The position numbers and the translations under genes are program-made. Source: an uncultured Oscillospiraceae bacterium (GTDB lineage: Bacteria > Bacillota > Clostridia > Oscillospirales > Oscillospiraceae). From it: 32,483 nt of DNA. The DNA lies in the NCBI GenBank assembly GCA_948766235.1, contig CAQCFX010000014.1:2862-35344 (forward strand), in the 5' to 3' direction. The notes beneath the pieces are model-generated. The model searched no databases. It had not been told where the DNA came from and saw only the letters and a program-made list of their open reading frames with translations. Below are positions 22,954-30,368 of this stretch, piece by piece. The first letter of the stretch is position 1, and the number at the start of each line of letters is the position of its first letter.

Positions 22954-23475
22954 ATGAAACGAATCATTTCCCTGTGCGCCGCCGCTGTGCTGTGCCTGTC
23001 CCTGCTGTCCGCCTGCGGCGGCCCCCGTGAAGACAGTCCCTCCGTCGCCCCCGGTAAGGCTGCCGACCTGGCCGCCTTCGCCCAGGCTGTTCAGGAGAAG
23101 CACACCTTCCACTCCCTGGAGCGGCAGGACCCGGAGGACGAGGAAATCGGGGTGATTGTGCTGGGCAATTACTACCCCGGCCTCACCGATTTGGAGCTGG
23201 AGCAGGCGGAAATCTATATGCCCATGATTTCCTTCAGCGGCGGCGAGCTGGCCCTGGTCCAGGCCAAGAATGAGGAGGACGCGGCCAAGGTGAAGGAAAT
23301 TTTCCAGGCCCGCCTGGATTCCAAGACCACCGATGGCCCGGGCAACTACCCCGAGGAAGTGGAGATGTGGCAGAAATACGCCAAGGTGGCGGTGGCCAAC
23401 GGCACCTACGTGATGCTGGTGAACCACGAGGACGCAGACGCCATTGTAGAGGAGTTTGAGGCGCTGTTTGAGTAG
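22954..23475 (+). CDS. DUF4358-like lipoprotein, second of a tandem pair
   Basis: A 173-residue lipoprotein with lipobox LSAC and the same fold-level layout as its upstream paralogue: YYPGLTDLELEQ, IYMPMISFSGGELALVQA, EDAAKVKEIFQARLD, and a closing strand VAVANGTYVMLV followed by an acidic helix (DADAIVEEFEALFE). ATG 22954 follows AAAGGAG. The in-frame start at 22909 lies before the signal peptide and overlaps the previous stop, so it is rejected. The two genes are 41 bases apart and probably co-transcribed. Their role is unknown; MPMIS is the typical core of the DUF4358 family. Confidence 0.75.
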   Translation: MKRIISLCAAAVLCLSLLSACGGPREDSPSVAPGKAADLAAFAQAVQEKHTFHSLERQDPEDEEIGVIVLGNYYPGLTDLELEQAEIYMPMISFSGGELALVQAKNEEDAAKVKEIFQARLDSKTTDGPGNYPEEVEMWQKYAKVAVANGTYVMLVNHEDADAIVEEFEALFE

Positions 23476-23489
23476 AAGCGCGAGCGTAG

Positions 23490-23595
23490 GCGCATAGGGG
23501 AGATAACGCCGGAGCGGATGGGCAAAGCCCAGGAGCCGCCGGAGGCGGCGCCGGGTTTGCCCGCAGTCGCAGGCGTTATCGACCCGGCCATGCGC
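23490..23595. repeat. Long nested palindrome, probable structured or repetitive element
   Basis: A 106-base imperfect palindrome. Outer arms: GCGCAT (23490) with ATGCGC (23590), GGG with CCC, and GATAACGCC (23502-23510) with GGCGTTATC (23572-23580). Inner arms: GGGCAAA (23520-23526) with TTTGCCC (23556-23562), CCC with GGG, and GCCGCC (23535-23540) with GGCGGC (23544-23549) at the tip. It starts 15 bases after the lipoprotein stop codon. It could be a non-coding RNA, a REP/MITE-like element or an elaborate 3' end. Confidence 0.6.
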
Positions 23596-23606
23596 CCAAC
23601 GCGAGT

Positions 23607-23760
23607 GTGACAGGGAAGCGCGGAGAAGCGGACAGCGAGGAAGCTTGGAGCGGAGTGAGGATAAAAAACTAAGATTTGCGGAGCAAATCTGTATTTTATC
23701 CAAATCGCAGCGAAAGCGACCGAGCGTTCTGGCCGCTTCGCAGCGTGACAGGGAAGCACG
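23607..23760. repeat. Short direct repeat flanking a second stem-loop
   Basis: GTGACAGGGAAGC, followed by GCG or ACG, occurs near 23607 and again near 23745. Between the copies lies a stem-loop: AGATTTGC (23672-23679) with GCAAATCT (23683-23690), extended by GGATAAAA (23659-23666) with TTTTATCC (23694-23701). No coding frame is supported in this stretch, which fills the gap before the TetR gene. Confidence 0.55.
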
Positions 23761-23788
23761 CGCGCAACAACACAAAGGAGGGACGCAA

Positions 23789-24343
23789 GTGGCCCAGCTC
23801 ACTAAAACCGCTATCATGGACGCCTTTGTCCGCCTGCTGGGGCAGACGCCCATGGAGCAGATTACCGTGCAGGCCATCACGGCGGAGTGCGGCATCAGCC
23901 GCAACACCTTTTATTATCACTATGGGGATATCTATGCCCTGCTCAAGGCGGTGCTCCAACGGGACATGGACCTGCTGCTGGTCCAGCGCAGGCCGGGAGA
24001 GCACGGCAGCGAAGGGCTGCGCAGGCTGTTTGCATACGTGTCCGGCCGGCAGCGCATGGTGTGCCACATCTACAGCGGCATGGGCCACGCCGAGCTGGAG
24101 GAGTATTTGATTGAGGCCACCCATGATCTGTTCATGGCCTACATTCGGGACACGGCGGAGGGCCTGTCCCCGTCGGAACAGGATATGGAATTTATTTGCT
24201 GCTCCTACCAGTTTATGCTGATTGGGATGCTGCTGGAATGGGTGCGCCGGGGGATGAAGGGCGACCTGGCCGACCTGTTGGAGCGGGCGCAGCGCCTGTT
24301 CTTCCACGGCACCCGGCGGATTTTGGAGGAAAACAGCCAATGA
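23789..24343 (+). CDS. TetR/AcrR-family transcriptional regulator
   Basis: A 184-residue regulator with the N-terminal TetR helix-turn-helix (ITVQAITAECGISRNTFYYHYGD, shown here only as the AECGISRNTFYYHY core) and an all-helical ligand/dimer domain that gives no clue to the ligand. The start is GTG 23789, 10 bases after a strong AAAGGAGGG; longer in-frame starts run through the structured intergenic DNA and are rejected. No obvious efflux pump or enzyme target lies beside it on the same strand. It could control the tandem lipoprotein genes upstream, or a distant locus. A terminator follows at once. Confidence 0.9.
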   Translation: MAQLTKTAIMDAFVRLLGQTPMEQITVQAITAECGISRNTFYYHYGDIYALLKAVLQRDMDLLLVQRRPGEHGSEGLRRLFAYVSGRQRMVCHIYSGMGHAELEEYLIEATHDLFMAYIRDTAEGLSPSEQDMEFICCSYQFMLIGMLLEWVRRGMKGDLADLLERAQRLFFHGTRRILEENSQ

Positions 24344-24382
24344 GAAAGCGGGAGGGCTTCCGGGGAAGCTCTCCCGCTTTTC
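24344..24382. terminator. Bidirectional terminator between TetR and the pcrA operon
   Basis: A 17-pair stem, AAAGCGGGAG (24345-24354) with CTCCCGCTTT (24371-24380) continuing inward through GGCTTCC with GGAAGCT (one G-T pair), has a 2-base loop and is followed by TCTGTC on the plus strand. It lies between convergent genes. Confidence 0.85.
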
Positions 24383-24384
24383 TG

Positions 24385-24714
24385 TCACCAAAGAATGAAA
24401 CCGACGACCAGCAGCACGGCAATCCCGCCCCGGATGATGTGGTGGGAGATGTGAACATTGCCTGCCCGCCTGCCGTTTTCATAGGCCGGGACGCAGATGA
24501 GCAGGCAGCCCGCAGCCACACTGAGCGCGTCCATCCAGCCGGGATTGCTCCCGATCAGGTGGGCGGCAGCCTCCACCACCACACAGACGCCCCCGCAGAT
24601 CATGGCGATGGACAGACCACGGGCGGCGGCGTCCTTGGATTTGAGCTGGGTTCTCGCCGCGATGATGTGGAGCAGGCCGAACAGGATGGCTAAAAGACTG
24701 ATTACGATTCGCAT
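24385..24714 (-). CDS. Small four-helix membrane protein
   Basis: A 109-residue hydrophobic protein with four probable membrane helices (about 3-20, 33-53, 60-79 and 90-108) separated by short polar loops, one with basic residues (ENGRRAGNVHISHH). No family was recognised. ATG 24714 has an AGAGGAGAGG site and the gene starts 13 bases after the pcrA stop, so it is probably translated from the pcrA message. Function is unknown. Confidence 0.72.
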   Translation of the reverse strand: MRIVISLLAILFGLLHIIAARTQLKSKDAAARGLSIAMICGGVCVVVEAAAHLIGSNPGWMDALSVAAGCLLICVPAYENGRRAGNVHISHHIIRGGIAVLLVVGFILW

Positions 24715-24727
24715 AAAATCCTCTCCT

Positions 24728-27214
24728 CTATACTTTTTTCATCAGCTGCGCCGTATATTTCAGCATCAGCCGCTTGGTGCCCACGCCGTCGAAGGCGATT
24801 TCCAGCAGGGTGTCGCCCCCCACCTTCTGGGTGGACAGCACCATCCCCCGGCCAAAGGCCTTGTGTTCCAGCATATCCCCCTTCTGATACTCCGGCAGGT
24901 TGGGGGAGGAGGAGACAGCGGACTGAAACGCGGGCCGGGAGGCGGCCTTCTGGGGCCGTCCGGGGGTATAGGTGGACCGCCGCTCCCCGCTGGCGTAGGC
25001 GGGGCGGCTCTCGGCCTGGCGGTATGGCTCCCGGTAGGTGGACACCTGGGGGGTCTGGTCGAAATCGTCCCAGTCCTCCGCGGGCGCGGGGTCTAAGTAA
25101 GACCGGCCGGACTGCTCCAAAAGCTCTGCGGGAATCTCCCCGGCGAACCGGGAGGGGCGGTTATTGCTGGTGCGGCCAAAGAGCATCCGCTGGCCGGCGC
25201 AGGTGAGGTACAGGCGCTGCTTGGCGCGGGTGAGGGCCACGTAGCACAGCCGGCGCTCCTCCTCCATCTCCTCCGCCTCGCCGATGGAGCGGATGCCGGG
25301 GAAAATCCCCTCCTCCATCCCCACCACAAACACCGTGGGGAATTCCAGGCCCTTGGCGGAGTGCATGGTCATCATCACCACCGCGTCCTCGTCGGGGTCG
25401 TGGCTGTCCAGGTCGGTGTACAGGGCGATCTCGTCCAGGAACCCCGCCAGGGACAGCTCCCCTTCCGCGTTTTCCAGGTAGCCGTTAATAGAGGTGAGCA
25501 GCTCCCGCACGTTTTCCAGCCTGGTGCGGCTCTCCACATCGTTTTTGGCCTGAAGCATGGCGGCGTACCCCGTGCGGGCCACCACCTCCTCGTAAAAATC
25601 GGGCAGGGCCATGGTGCGGGACAGGGCGGTGAGCTCGTCCATCATAGCGGCAAACTGGCCCAGCCTACCCGCCGCCTTTTGCAGCTCGGGATATGTCCCG
25701 GCGCTGGCGATGACATCCCAAAGGGACAGCCCGTCCCGGGCGGCGATGGTCCGGGCCTTTTCCAGCGTGGTTCCGCCGATGCCCCGGGGCGGGTTGTTGA
25801 TGATCCGGGACAGGCGCAGATCGTCCGCGTGGTTGTGGACGGCGCACAGGTAGGCCAGCATATCCTTTACCTCGGCCCGGTCAAAGAACCTTGTGCCGCC
25901 AATCACCCGGTAGGGGATGGCGCTGCGCTTGAAGGCCACTTCCAGCTGGTTGGACTGGGCGTTCATGCGGTAAAGGATGGCGTGGGTGTTCCATTTCTCC
26001 CCCGCCCGGTAGTCCTCCAGCAGCTTTTCGGTGACAAACCGGGCCTCGTCGTGCTCGTTCATGGCGGTATAGAGCCGCACCTTGTCCCCGTCGGCCCCGG
26101 CGGTCCACAGCTCCTTGCCCTTGCGGCCCAGGTTGTGGCGGATGACGGCGTTGGCCGCCGCCAAAATGTTCTTGGTGGAGCGGTAGTTCTGCTCCAGCCG
26201 GATGGTGCGGCAGCCCTGGTACTGCTCCTCAAAGGAGAGGATGTTTTCAATGGTGGCTCCCCGGAAGCGGTAGATGGACTGGTCGTCGTCCCCCACCACG
26301 CAGATGTTCTCCCGTCCCCCGGCCAGCAGGGAGGCGAGCAGGTATTGCAGGTTGTTGGTGTCCTGGTACTCGTCAATCAATACGTAGCGGAATTTTTTCT
26401 GATAATATTCCCGCACGTCCTCAAAATTCTGGAGCAGCCGGACGGTGTGCAGGATGATATCGTCAAAGTCCAGCGCCCCCGCCTCCCACAGGCGCTTTTG
26501 GTAGGCGGAATACAGCGCCGCGATTTTTTGCAGGCGGAAGTCGCCGGAGCGCTGACATTCCCGCTCATAGTCCGCCGCCAGCTGGAGCTTGTCCTTGGCC
26601 CCCGAGATGGTCCCCAGCACCGAGCGGGGGGGAAACTGCTTGTCGTCCACGTTCAGCTCCCGGATGCAGTCCTTCATCACCCGCAGGGAGTCGTCGGTGT
26701 CGTAGATGGTGAAGGAGGAGGGGAAGCCCAGCTTCTCAATGTCCCGGCGGAGAATGCGCACGCAGGCGGAGTGGAAGGTGGAGGCCCACACGTCCCGGGC
26801 GGTGGGACCCAGCATCCGCTCCAGCCGCTCCTTCAGCTCCCCGGCGGCCTTGTTGGTGAAGGTGATGGCGATGATGGTCCAGGGGGCGGCGGGCTCCACC
26901 GCGCACAGCCGGTCGGCCTGAAGCCGGCCCTCGGGGGTGGGATGGGCGGCGTATTGGGTCAGGAAGGCCAGGTCGTCCGCCGTGACCCACTCGGGCACCT
27001 CCAGACAGTCCGACCCACGGCCGTAGCGGATGAGGTTGGCCACCCGGTGGATGAGCACCGTGGTCTTGCCCGAGCCGGCCCCCGCCAGCAGCAGCAGAGG
27101 CCCCTCGGTGGCCAGCACAGCCTTTCGCTGCTCGGGGTTGAGGTTTTGGTAGTTTTGGCCGATGACCTCCCGGCGGAGGCGGCAGAATTCCAGTTCCTGC
27201 TCTGGTGTCAACAT
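24728..27214 (-). CDS. pcrA: ATP-dependent DNA helicase PcrA/UvrD
   Basis: An 828-residue superfamily 1A helicase acting 3' to 5' in repair and plasmid replication. Motifs in order: Q-motif LNPEQRKAV, Walker A AGAGSGKTT (Lys50), Ia AITFTNKAA, II LIDEYQDTN, III GDDDQSIYRFRGA, IV RLEQNYRST, V TMHSAKGLEFPTVF and VI RRLCYVALTRAK. The C-terminal part has a low-complexity linker and a terminal Tudor-like domain (GDMLEHKAFGRGMVL) that binds RNA polymerase in PcrA. The protein is about 100 residues longer than Bacillus PcrA: roughly 45 residues are inserted between motifs I and Ia (about 66-110), and the C-terminal linker is long. ATG 27214 follows AAAAAGG. Confidence 0.96.
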   Translation of the reverse strand: MLTPEQELEFCRLRREVIGQNYQNLNPEQRKAVLATEGPLLLLAGAGSGKTTVLIHRVANLIRYGRGSDCLEVPEWVTADDLAFLTQYAAHPTPEGRLQADRLCAVEPAAPWTIIAITFTNKAAGELKERLERMLGPTARDVWASTFHSACVRILRRDIEKLGFPSSFTIYDTDDSLRVMKDCIRELNVDDKQFPPRSVLGTISGAKDKLQLAADYERECQRSGDFRLQKIAALYSAYQKRLWEAGALDFDDIILHTVRLLQNFEDVREYYQKKFRYVLIDEYQDTNNLQYLLASLLAGGRENICVVGDDDQSIYRFRGATIENILSFEEQYQGCRTIRLEQNYRSTKNILAAANAVIRHNLGRKGKELWTAGADGDKVRLYTAMNEHDEARFVTEKLLEDYRAGEKWNTHAILYRMNAQSNQLEVAFKRSAIPYRVIGGTRFFDRAEVKDMLAYLCAVHNHADDLRLSRIINNPPRGIGGTTLEKARTIAARDGLSLWDVIASAGTYPELQKAAGRLGQFAAMMDELTALSRTMALPDFYEEVVARTGYAAMLQAKNDVESRTRLENVRELLTSINGYLENAEGELSLAGFLDEIALYTDLDSHDPDEDAVVMMTMHSAKGLEFPTVFVVGMEEGIFPGIRSIGEAEEMEEERRLCYVALTRAKQRLYLTCAGQRMLFGRTSNNRPSRFAGEIPAELLEQSGRSYLDPAPAEDWDDFDQTPQVSTYREPYRQAESRPAYASGERRSTYTPGRPQKAASRPAFQSAVSSSPNLPEYQKGDMLEHKAFGRGMVLSTQKVGGDTLLEIAFDGVGTKRLMLKYTAQLMKKV

Positions 27215-27244
27215 TCACATCAATCCTTTTTATCAAGTGGAGAT

Positions 27245-27273
27245 ATTATACCAGACCGCGGGGGAAAAGTACA
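27245..27273 (-). promoter_or_regulatory. Sigma-A promoter of pcrA
   Basis: On the minus strand TGTACT (27273-27268), 17 bases and a perfect TATAAT (27250-27245) precede pcrA. The -35 region CTGTACTTTTC also occurs before the RNase J gene. Confidence 0.6.
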
Positions 27274-27284
27274 GAGATGTTCTG

Positions 27285-27314
27285 TTGACCGAGGGGAGAC
27301 CGGCGTGATATGAT
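27285..27314 (+). promoter_or_regulatory. Sigma-A promoter of the GNAT gene
   Basis: TTGACC (27285-27290), 18 bases and TATGAT (27309-27314) precede the acetyltransferase gene by about 30 bases; both hexamers match the consensus at five of six positions. Confidence 0.7.
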
Positions 27315-27344
27315 TAAACAAACCGCATGGGAGGATTGGTGGCA

Positions 27345-27839
27345 ATGGATCAGATATCGCTGTGCATCATGACACGGGAGCTGTGTCATCAACTGTATCA
27401 AGGCTGGGAAAACGACCCGGCCATCTATATGGATATGAGCTTGTTTTCGCCCTACCGCTACGATAAAGATAAGGTAGACCGATATTTTGACGCAAAGCAG
27501 GGGCCGGACCGTGTGCTCTTTGCCATTTTAAAAGACGGCGTGCCGGTGGGAGAGCTGCATTTAAAAGGGATTGACCGGCAGAAAAAGGAGTGTACCCTCA
27601 GCATCCATATGCAGAACGACGGGGTAAAGGGCCGGGGCTATGGAACGCAGGCGGAGCGGCTGGCCCTTCGATACGCCTTTGATGTTTTGGGCATGGAGGC
27701 GGTCAACGCCGACACCGTGCACAAAAACATCCGCAGCCAGCACATCCTGGAGAAGCTGGGCTTTGCGCATATCAGGGACGAGGGGGATTTTCGATATTAC
27801 CGGTATCAGCGGGAATCAGCAAGAACGCCGGGGCCATAG
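27345..27839 (+). CDS. GNAT-family N-acetyltransferase
   Basis: A 164-residue acetyltransferase of the RimJ/RimL-like (Acetyltransf_3) group. The acetyl-CoA pyrophosphate-binding loop is GVKGRGYGTQAERLAL, followed by the usual helix and the motif NADTVHKNIRSQHILEKLGF, where Asn and the LEKLGF turn are typical. The likely target is an amino group of a protein or small molecule; it cannot be predicted further. ATG 27345 is preferred (GGAGG 10 bases upstream) over 27327. The stop codon overlaps a bidirectional terminator. Confidence 0.9.
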   Translation: MDQISLCIMTRELCHQLYQGWENDPAIYMDMSLFSPYRYDKDKVDRYFDAKQGPDRVLFAILKDGVPVGELHLKGIDRQKKECTLSIHMQNDGVKGRGYGTQAERLALRYAFDVLGMEAVNADTVHKNIRSQHILEKLGFAHIRDEGDFRYYRYQRESARTPGP

Positions 27840-27850
27840 GCCCCGGCGTT
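27824..27850. terminator. Bidirectional terminator between GNAT and RNase J genes
   Basis: A perfect 12-bp stem (27824-27835 with 27839-27850) with an ATA loop, followed by TT on the plus strand and by TTCTTGCTG on the minus strand. The GNAT stop codon lies in its loop. Confidence 0.85.
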
Positions 27851-27864
27851 TTACTGTGTGATAA

Positions 27865-29526
27865 TCACACCTCCATGATCACAGGCAGGATCATGGGGTT
27901 TCGTTTCGTCTTTTTATAGAGGTAGTTGGACAGGGTGCCCTTCATCTCCGACTTAATGGTGGACCAGTCCCGGATGTGCCGGTCCTGGCAGCGGTCCAGC
28001 ACGTCCACCGCCACCTGGCGCAGCTCCTCCATCAGCTCCTCGGACTCCTTGACGTACACAAAGCCCCTTGTGATGATGTCCGGCCCGGAAATCACCGAGC
28101 CGTCCTCCCCGGACATGGACACCACCACCACAATCATGCCGTCCTGGGCCAGGTGCTGCCGGTCCCGAAGGACCACCGCGCCCACGTCGCCCACGCCGTA
28201 GCCGTCCACAAACACCTTGCCCGCGGGCACGGTGCCGTTGAGCTTGACGCTGCTCTGGGTGAGCTCGATCACCTTGCCCACGTCGCTGATGACGATGTTC
28301 CGGGGGTCCATGCCCATCACGTCCCGGGCCAGCCGGGCGTGGGTCTTCAGGTGGCGCTGCTCCCCGTGGACGGGGATGAAGAACTTGGGCCGCACCAGGG
28401 CGTGCATGATTTTCAGCTCATCCTGGCAGGCGTGGCCGGACACGTGCAGGGGCAGCTCCCGCTCGTTGACCACCTCGGCCTCCCGGCGGTAGAGCTCGTT
28501 AATCACATTGCCCACCGAGTCCTCGTTGCCGGGGATGGCGGAGGCGGAGATGATAACCCGGTCGCCGGGCTGAATATCCACCTGGCGGTGGGTGTTGAAA
28601 GCCATGCGGGTGAGGGCGGACATAGTCTCCCCCTGGCTGCCGGTGCTGATGACGCACACCTTGTTCTTGGGCAGGCTTTTGATCTGGGCCACATCCACCA
28701 TGGTTCCGGCGGGTATGCTCATATAGCCCAGCTCGGTGGACACCTTCATGGCGTTTTCCATGCTGCGCCCGGTGACGGCCACCTTCCGGCCGTACTTGGC
28801 GGCGATGTTGATAATCTGCTGTATTCGGTCAATGTTGGAGGCAAAGGTGGTGACGATGATGCGCTCCTCACAGCCGCGAAACAGTGCCTCGAAGGAGGCG
28901 CCCACGCTGCGCTCGCTTTTGGTAAAGCCGGGGCGCTCCACGTTGGTGGAGTCGCACAGCAGGGCCAGCACCCCCTCGTTGCCCAGCTCGCCCAGCCGGG
29001 TCAAATCAGCCATGCCCCCTTGGATGGGGGTGGGGTCAATCTTGAAGTCGCCGGTGTGGACGCACACGCCGATGGGGGTGCGGATGGCGAAGGCCACCGC
29101 ATCGGCAATGGAGTGGTTGATGTGGATGAACTCCACGCTGAACCGGCCGGCCTTTACGGTCTCCCCCGCCTCGCAGGTGATGAGCTTCACCTTGTCGCTC
29201 AGCCGGTGCTCGTCCAGCTTCAGCTTGATAAGCCCCGCGGACATCCGCGTGGCGTAGATGGGGGCGTTCACGTCCCGCATGAGATAGGGGATGGCGCCGA
29301 TGTGGTCCTCGTGGCCGTGGGTAATGAAGATGGCGCGGATGCGGTCCCGGTTCTGGATGAGGTAGGTGAAATCGGGGATGACCACGTCGATGCCGTACAT
29401 ATCGTTGTCCGGGAAGCCCATGCCCACATCCACCACAATCATGTCGCCGCCATACTCGTACACGGTGAGGTTCTTGCCGATCTCGTTGAGACCGCCAAGA
29501 GAGATAATTTTCAGTTTGTCTGCCAT
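27865..29526 (-). CDS. rnjA: Ribonuclease J
   Basis: A 553-residue metallo-beta-lactamase/beta-CASP ribonuclease with 5'-exonuclease and endonuclease activity in mRNA turnover and rRNA processing. Zinc ligands are visible in THGHEDHIGA, HINHSIADA and HTGDFKID; the beta-CASP part includes DSTNVERPGFT, STGSQGE, LHVSGHA and PVHGEQRHL. The C-terminal domain (DPRNIVISDVGKVIEL onward) is complete, and the length matches RNase J. ATG 29526 follows AAAAGGAG. Only one copy is in this window, so J1 and J2 cannot be told apart. Upstream, a terminator-like hairpin lies in the leader, suggesting attenuation. Confidence 0.96.
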   Translation of the reverse strand: MADKLKIISLGGLNEIGKNLTVYEYGGDMIVVDVGMGFPDNDMYGIDVVIPDFTYLIQNRDRIRAIFITHGHEDHIGAIPYLMRDVNAPIYATRMSAGLIKLKLDEHRLSDKVKLITCEAGETVKAGRFSVEFIHINHSIADAVAFAIRTPIGVCVHTGDFKIDPTPIQGGMADLTRLGELGNEGVLALLCDSTNVERPGFTKSERSVGASFEALFRGCEERIIVTTFASNIDRIQQIINIAAKYGRKVAVTGRSMENAMKVSTELGYMSIPAGTMVDVAQIKSLPKNKVCVISTGSQGETMSALTRMAFNTHRQVDIQPGDRVIISASAIPGNEDSVGNVINELYRREAEVVNERELPLHVSGHACQDELKIMHALVRPKFFIPVHGEQRHLKTHARLARDVMGMDPRNIVISDVGKVIELTQSSVKLNGTVPAGKVFVDGYGVGDVGAVVLRDRQHLAQDGMIVVVVSMSGEDGSVISGPDIITRGFVYVKESEELMEELRQVAVDVLDRCQDRHIRDWSTIKSEMKGTLSNYLYKKTKRNPMILPVIMEV

Positions 29527-29556
29527 AAATACTCCTTTTCTTTGATTTTGTCAATT

Positions 29557-29577
29557 AAAAAGCGCCGTAACCGGCGC
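29557..29577 (-). terminator. Terminator-like hairpin in the RNase J leader
   Basis: On the minus strand GCGCCG-GTTA-CGGCGC (29577-29562) is followed by TTTTT (29561-29557), an intrinsic terminator by form. It lies downstream of the promoter at 29633-29661 and 31 bases before the RNase J start, so it is inside the leader, not after a gene. Confidence 0.65.
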
Positions 29578-29632
29578 ATTATGCCAAGCTGCAAAATTCT
29601 GTCCGCCCTGGGGGAAAGAAATCATTTTACGC

Positions 29633-29661
29633 AGTATATCACACTCTGATAGAAAAGTACA
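29633..29661 (-). promoter_or_regulatory. Promoter of the RNase J gene
   Basis: On the minus strand TGTACT (29661-29656), 17 bases and TATACT (29638-29633). The -35 hexamer is weak, but the -35 region is the same as that of pcrA (TGTACTTTTC). The leader would be about 100 bases. Confidence 0.5.
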
Positions 29662-29686
29662 GCTTTTTTTGTCGGATGGGGGAGGC

Positions 29687-29715
29687 TTGACAATTTCTCC
29701 CGCCGGGGGCAAAAT
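29687..29715 (+). promoter_or_regulatory. Sigma-A promoter of greA
   Basis: A perfect TTGACA (29687-29692), 17 bases and CAAAAT (29710-29715), about 30 bases before the greA start. Confidence 0.65.
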
Positions 29716-29745
29716 GGGAGGTATGGTACAAAAGGAGGAATTGAT

Positions 29746-30249
29746 ATGCGCAACGAACTGACCCGGAAGGACATTGAGCTGATGCGCCAGGAGCTGGAGC
29801 ACCGGCGCAGCGTGCTGCGCCCACGGCTCATCGAGGCGGTGAAGGAGGCCCGCGCCTTTGGCGATTTGAGCGAAAACTTTGAGTACAAGGCGGCCAAAAA
29901 GGAAAAGAACCGCAACGACAGCCGGTGCCGCTATCTGGAGAACATGATAAAAACGGCGGTGGTCATCTCCGAGCAGTCCGCTGAAGGGACGGTGGGGCTG
30001 TACGACAAGGTCACCCTCTATGTAGAGGAGGACGAGGAGGAGATTACCTGCCAGATTGTCACCACCATGCGCCAGGACGCCCTCAAGGGCCGGGTGAGCA
30101 AGGAGTCCCCGGTGGGAAGGGCGGTGCTGGGCCATAGGGCGGGCGAGCGGGTGACGGTGCAGGTAAACGACAGCTACAGCTATGACGTGGTGATTCGCTC
30201 CATCGAGCCGGGAGAGGACACCGGCGAGGCTCCGCTGGTGGGCTTCTGA
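29746..30249 (+). CDS. greA: Transcription elongation factor GreA/GreB family
   Basis: A 167-residue cleavage factor that rescues backtracked RNA polymerase by inserting its N-terminal coiled coil into the secondary channel. The coiled coil (about 1-75) has the acidic tip FGDLSENFEY with the Asp and Glu needed for transcript cleavage, followed by KAAKKEKNRNDSR. The C-terminal FKBP-like domain has SPVGRAVLGHRAGERVTV. It is about ten residues longer than typical GreA because of the acidic loop EEDEEE and a short C-terminal tail. ATG 29746 follows AAAGGAGGA. It diverges from RNase J. Confidence 0.94.
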   Translation: MRNELTRKDIELMRQELEHRRSVLRPRLIEAVKEARAFGDLSENFEYKAAKKEKNRNDSRCRYLENMIKTAVVISEQSAEGTVGLYDKVTLYVEEDEEEITCQIVTTMRQDALKGRVSKESPVGRAVLGHRAGERVTVQVNDSYSYDVVIRSIEPGEDTGEAPLVGF

Positions 30250-30304
30250 GCCGCCACCGCGCAGGCGCACCCACCTTAAATTTTGTCGATTTTGCACGGC
30301 GGAC

Positions 30305-30333
30305 TTTACAAAAAGCGGCGCAGCGTGTATCAT
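30305..30333 (+). promoter_or_regulatory. Sigma-A promoter of the DUF1576 gene
   Basis: TTTACA (30305-30310), 17 bases and TATCAT (30328-30333); both hexamers match the consensus at five of six positions. Confidence 0.75.
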
Positions 30334-30368
30334 AGATACTAAATAATGCCCGGAAGGAGCCGCCCGCC

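Noticed and set aside
27976..29649. Long plus-strand open frame opposite RNase J (557 residues), with similar long frames opposite pcrA, the histidine kinase and rnfC
   Set aside because: These are antisense shadows of GC-rich genes; their translations are His/Gly/Val-rich with no motifs, while the opposite strands encode complete conserved proteins.
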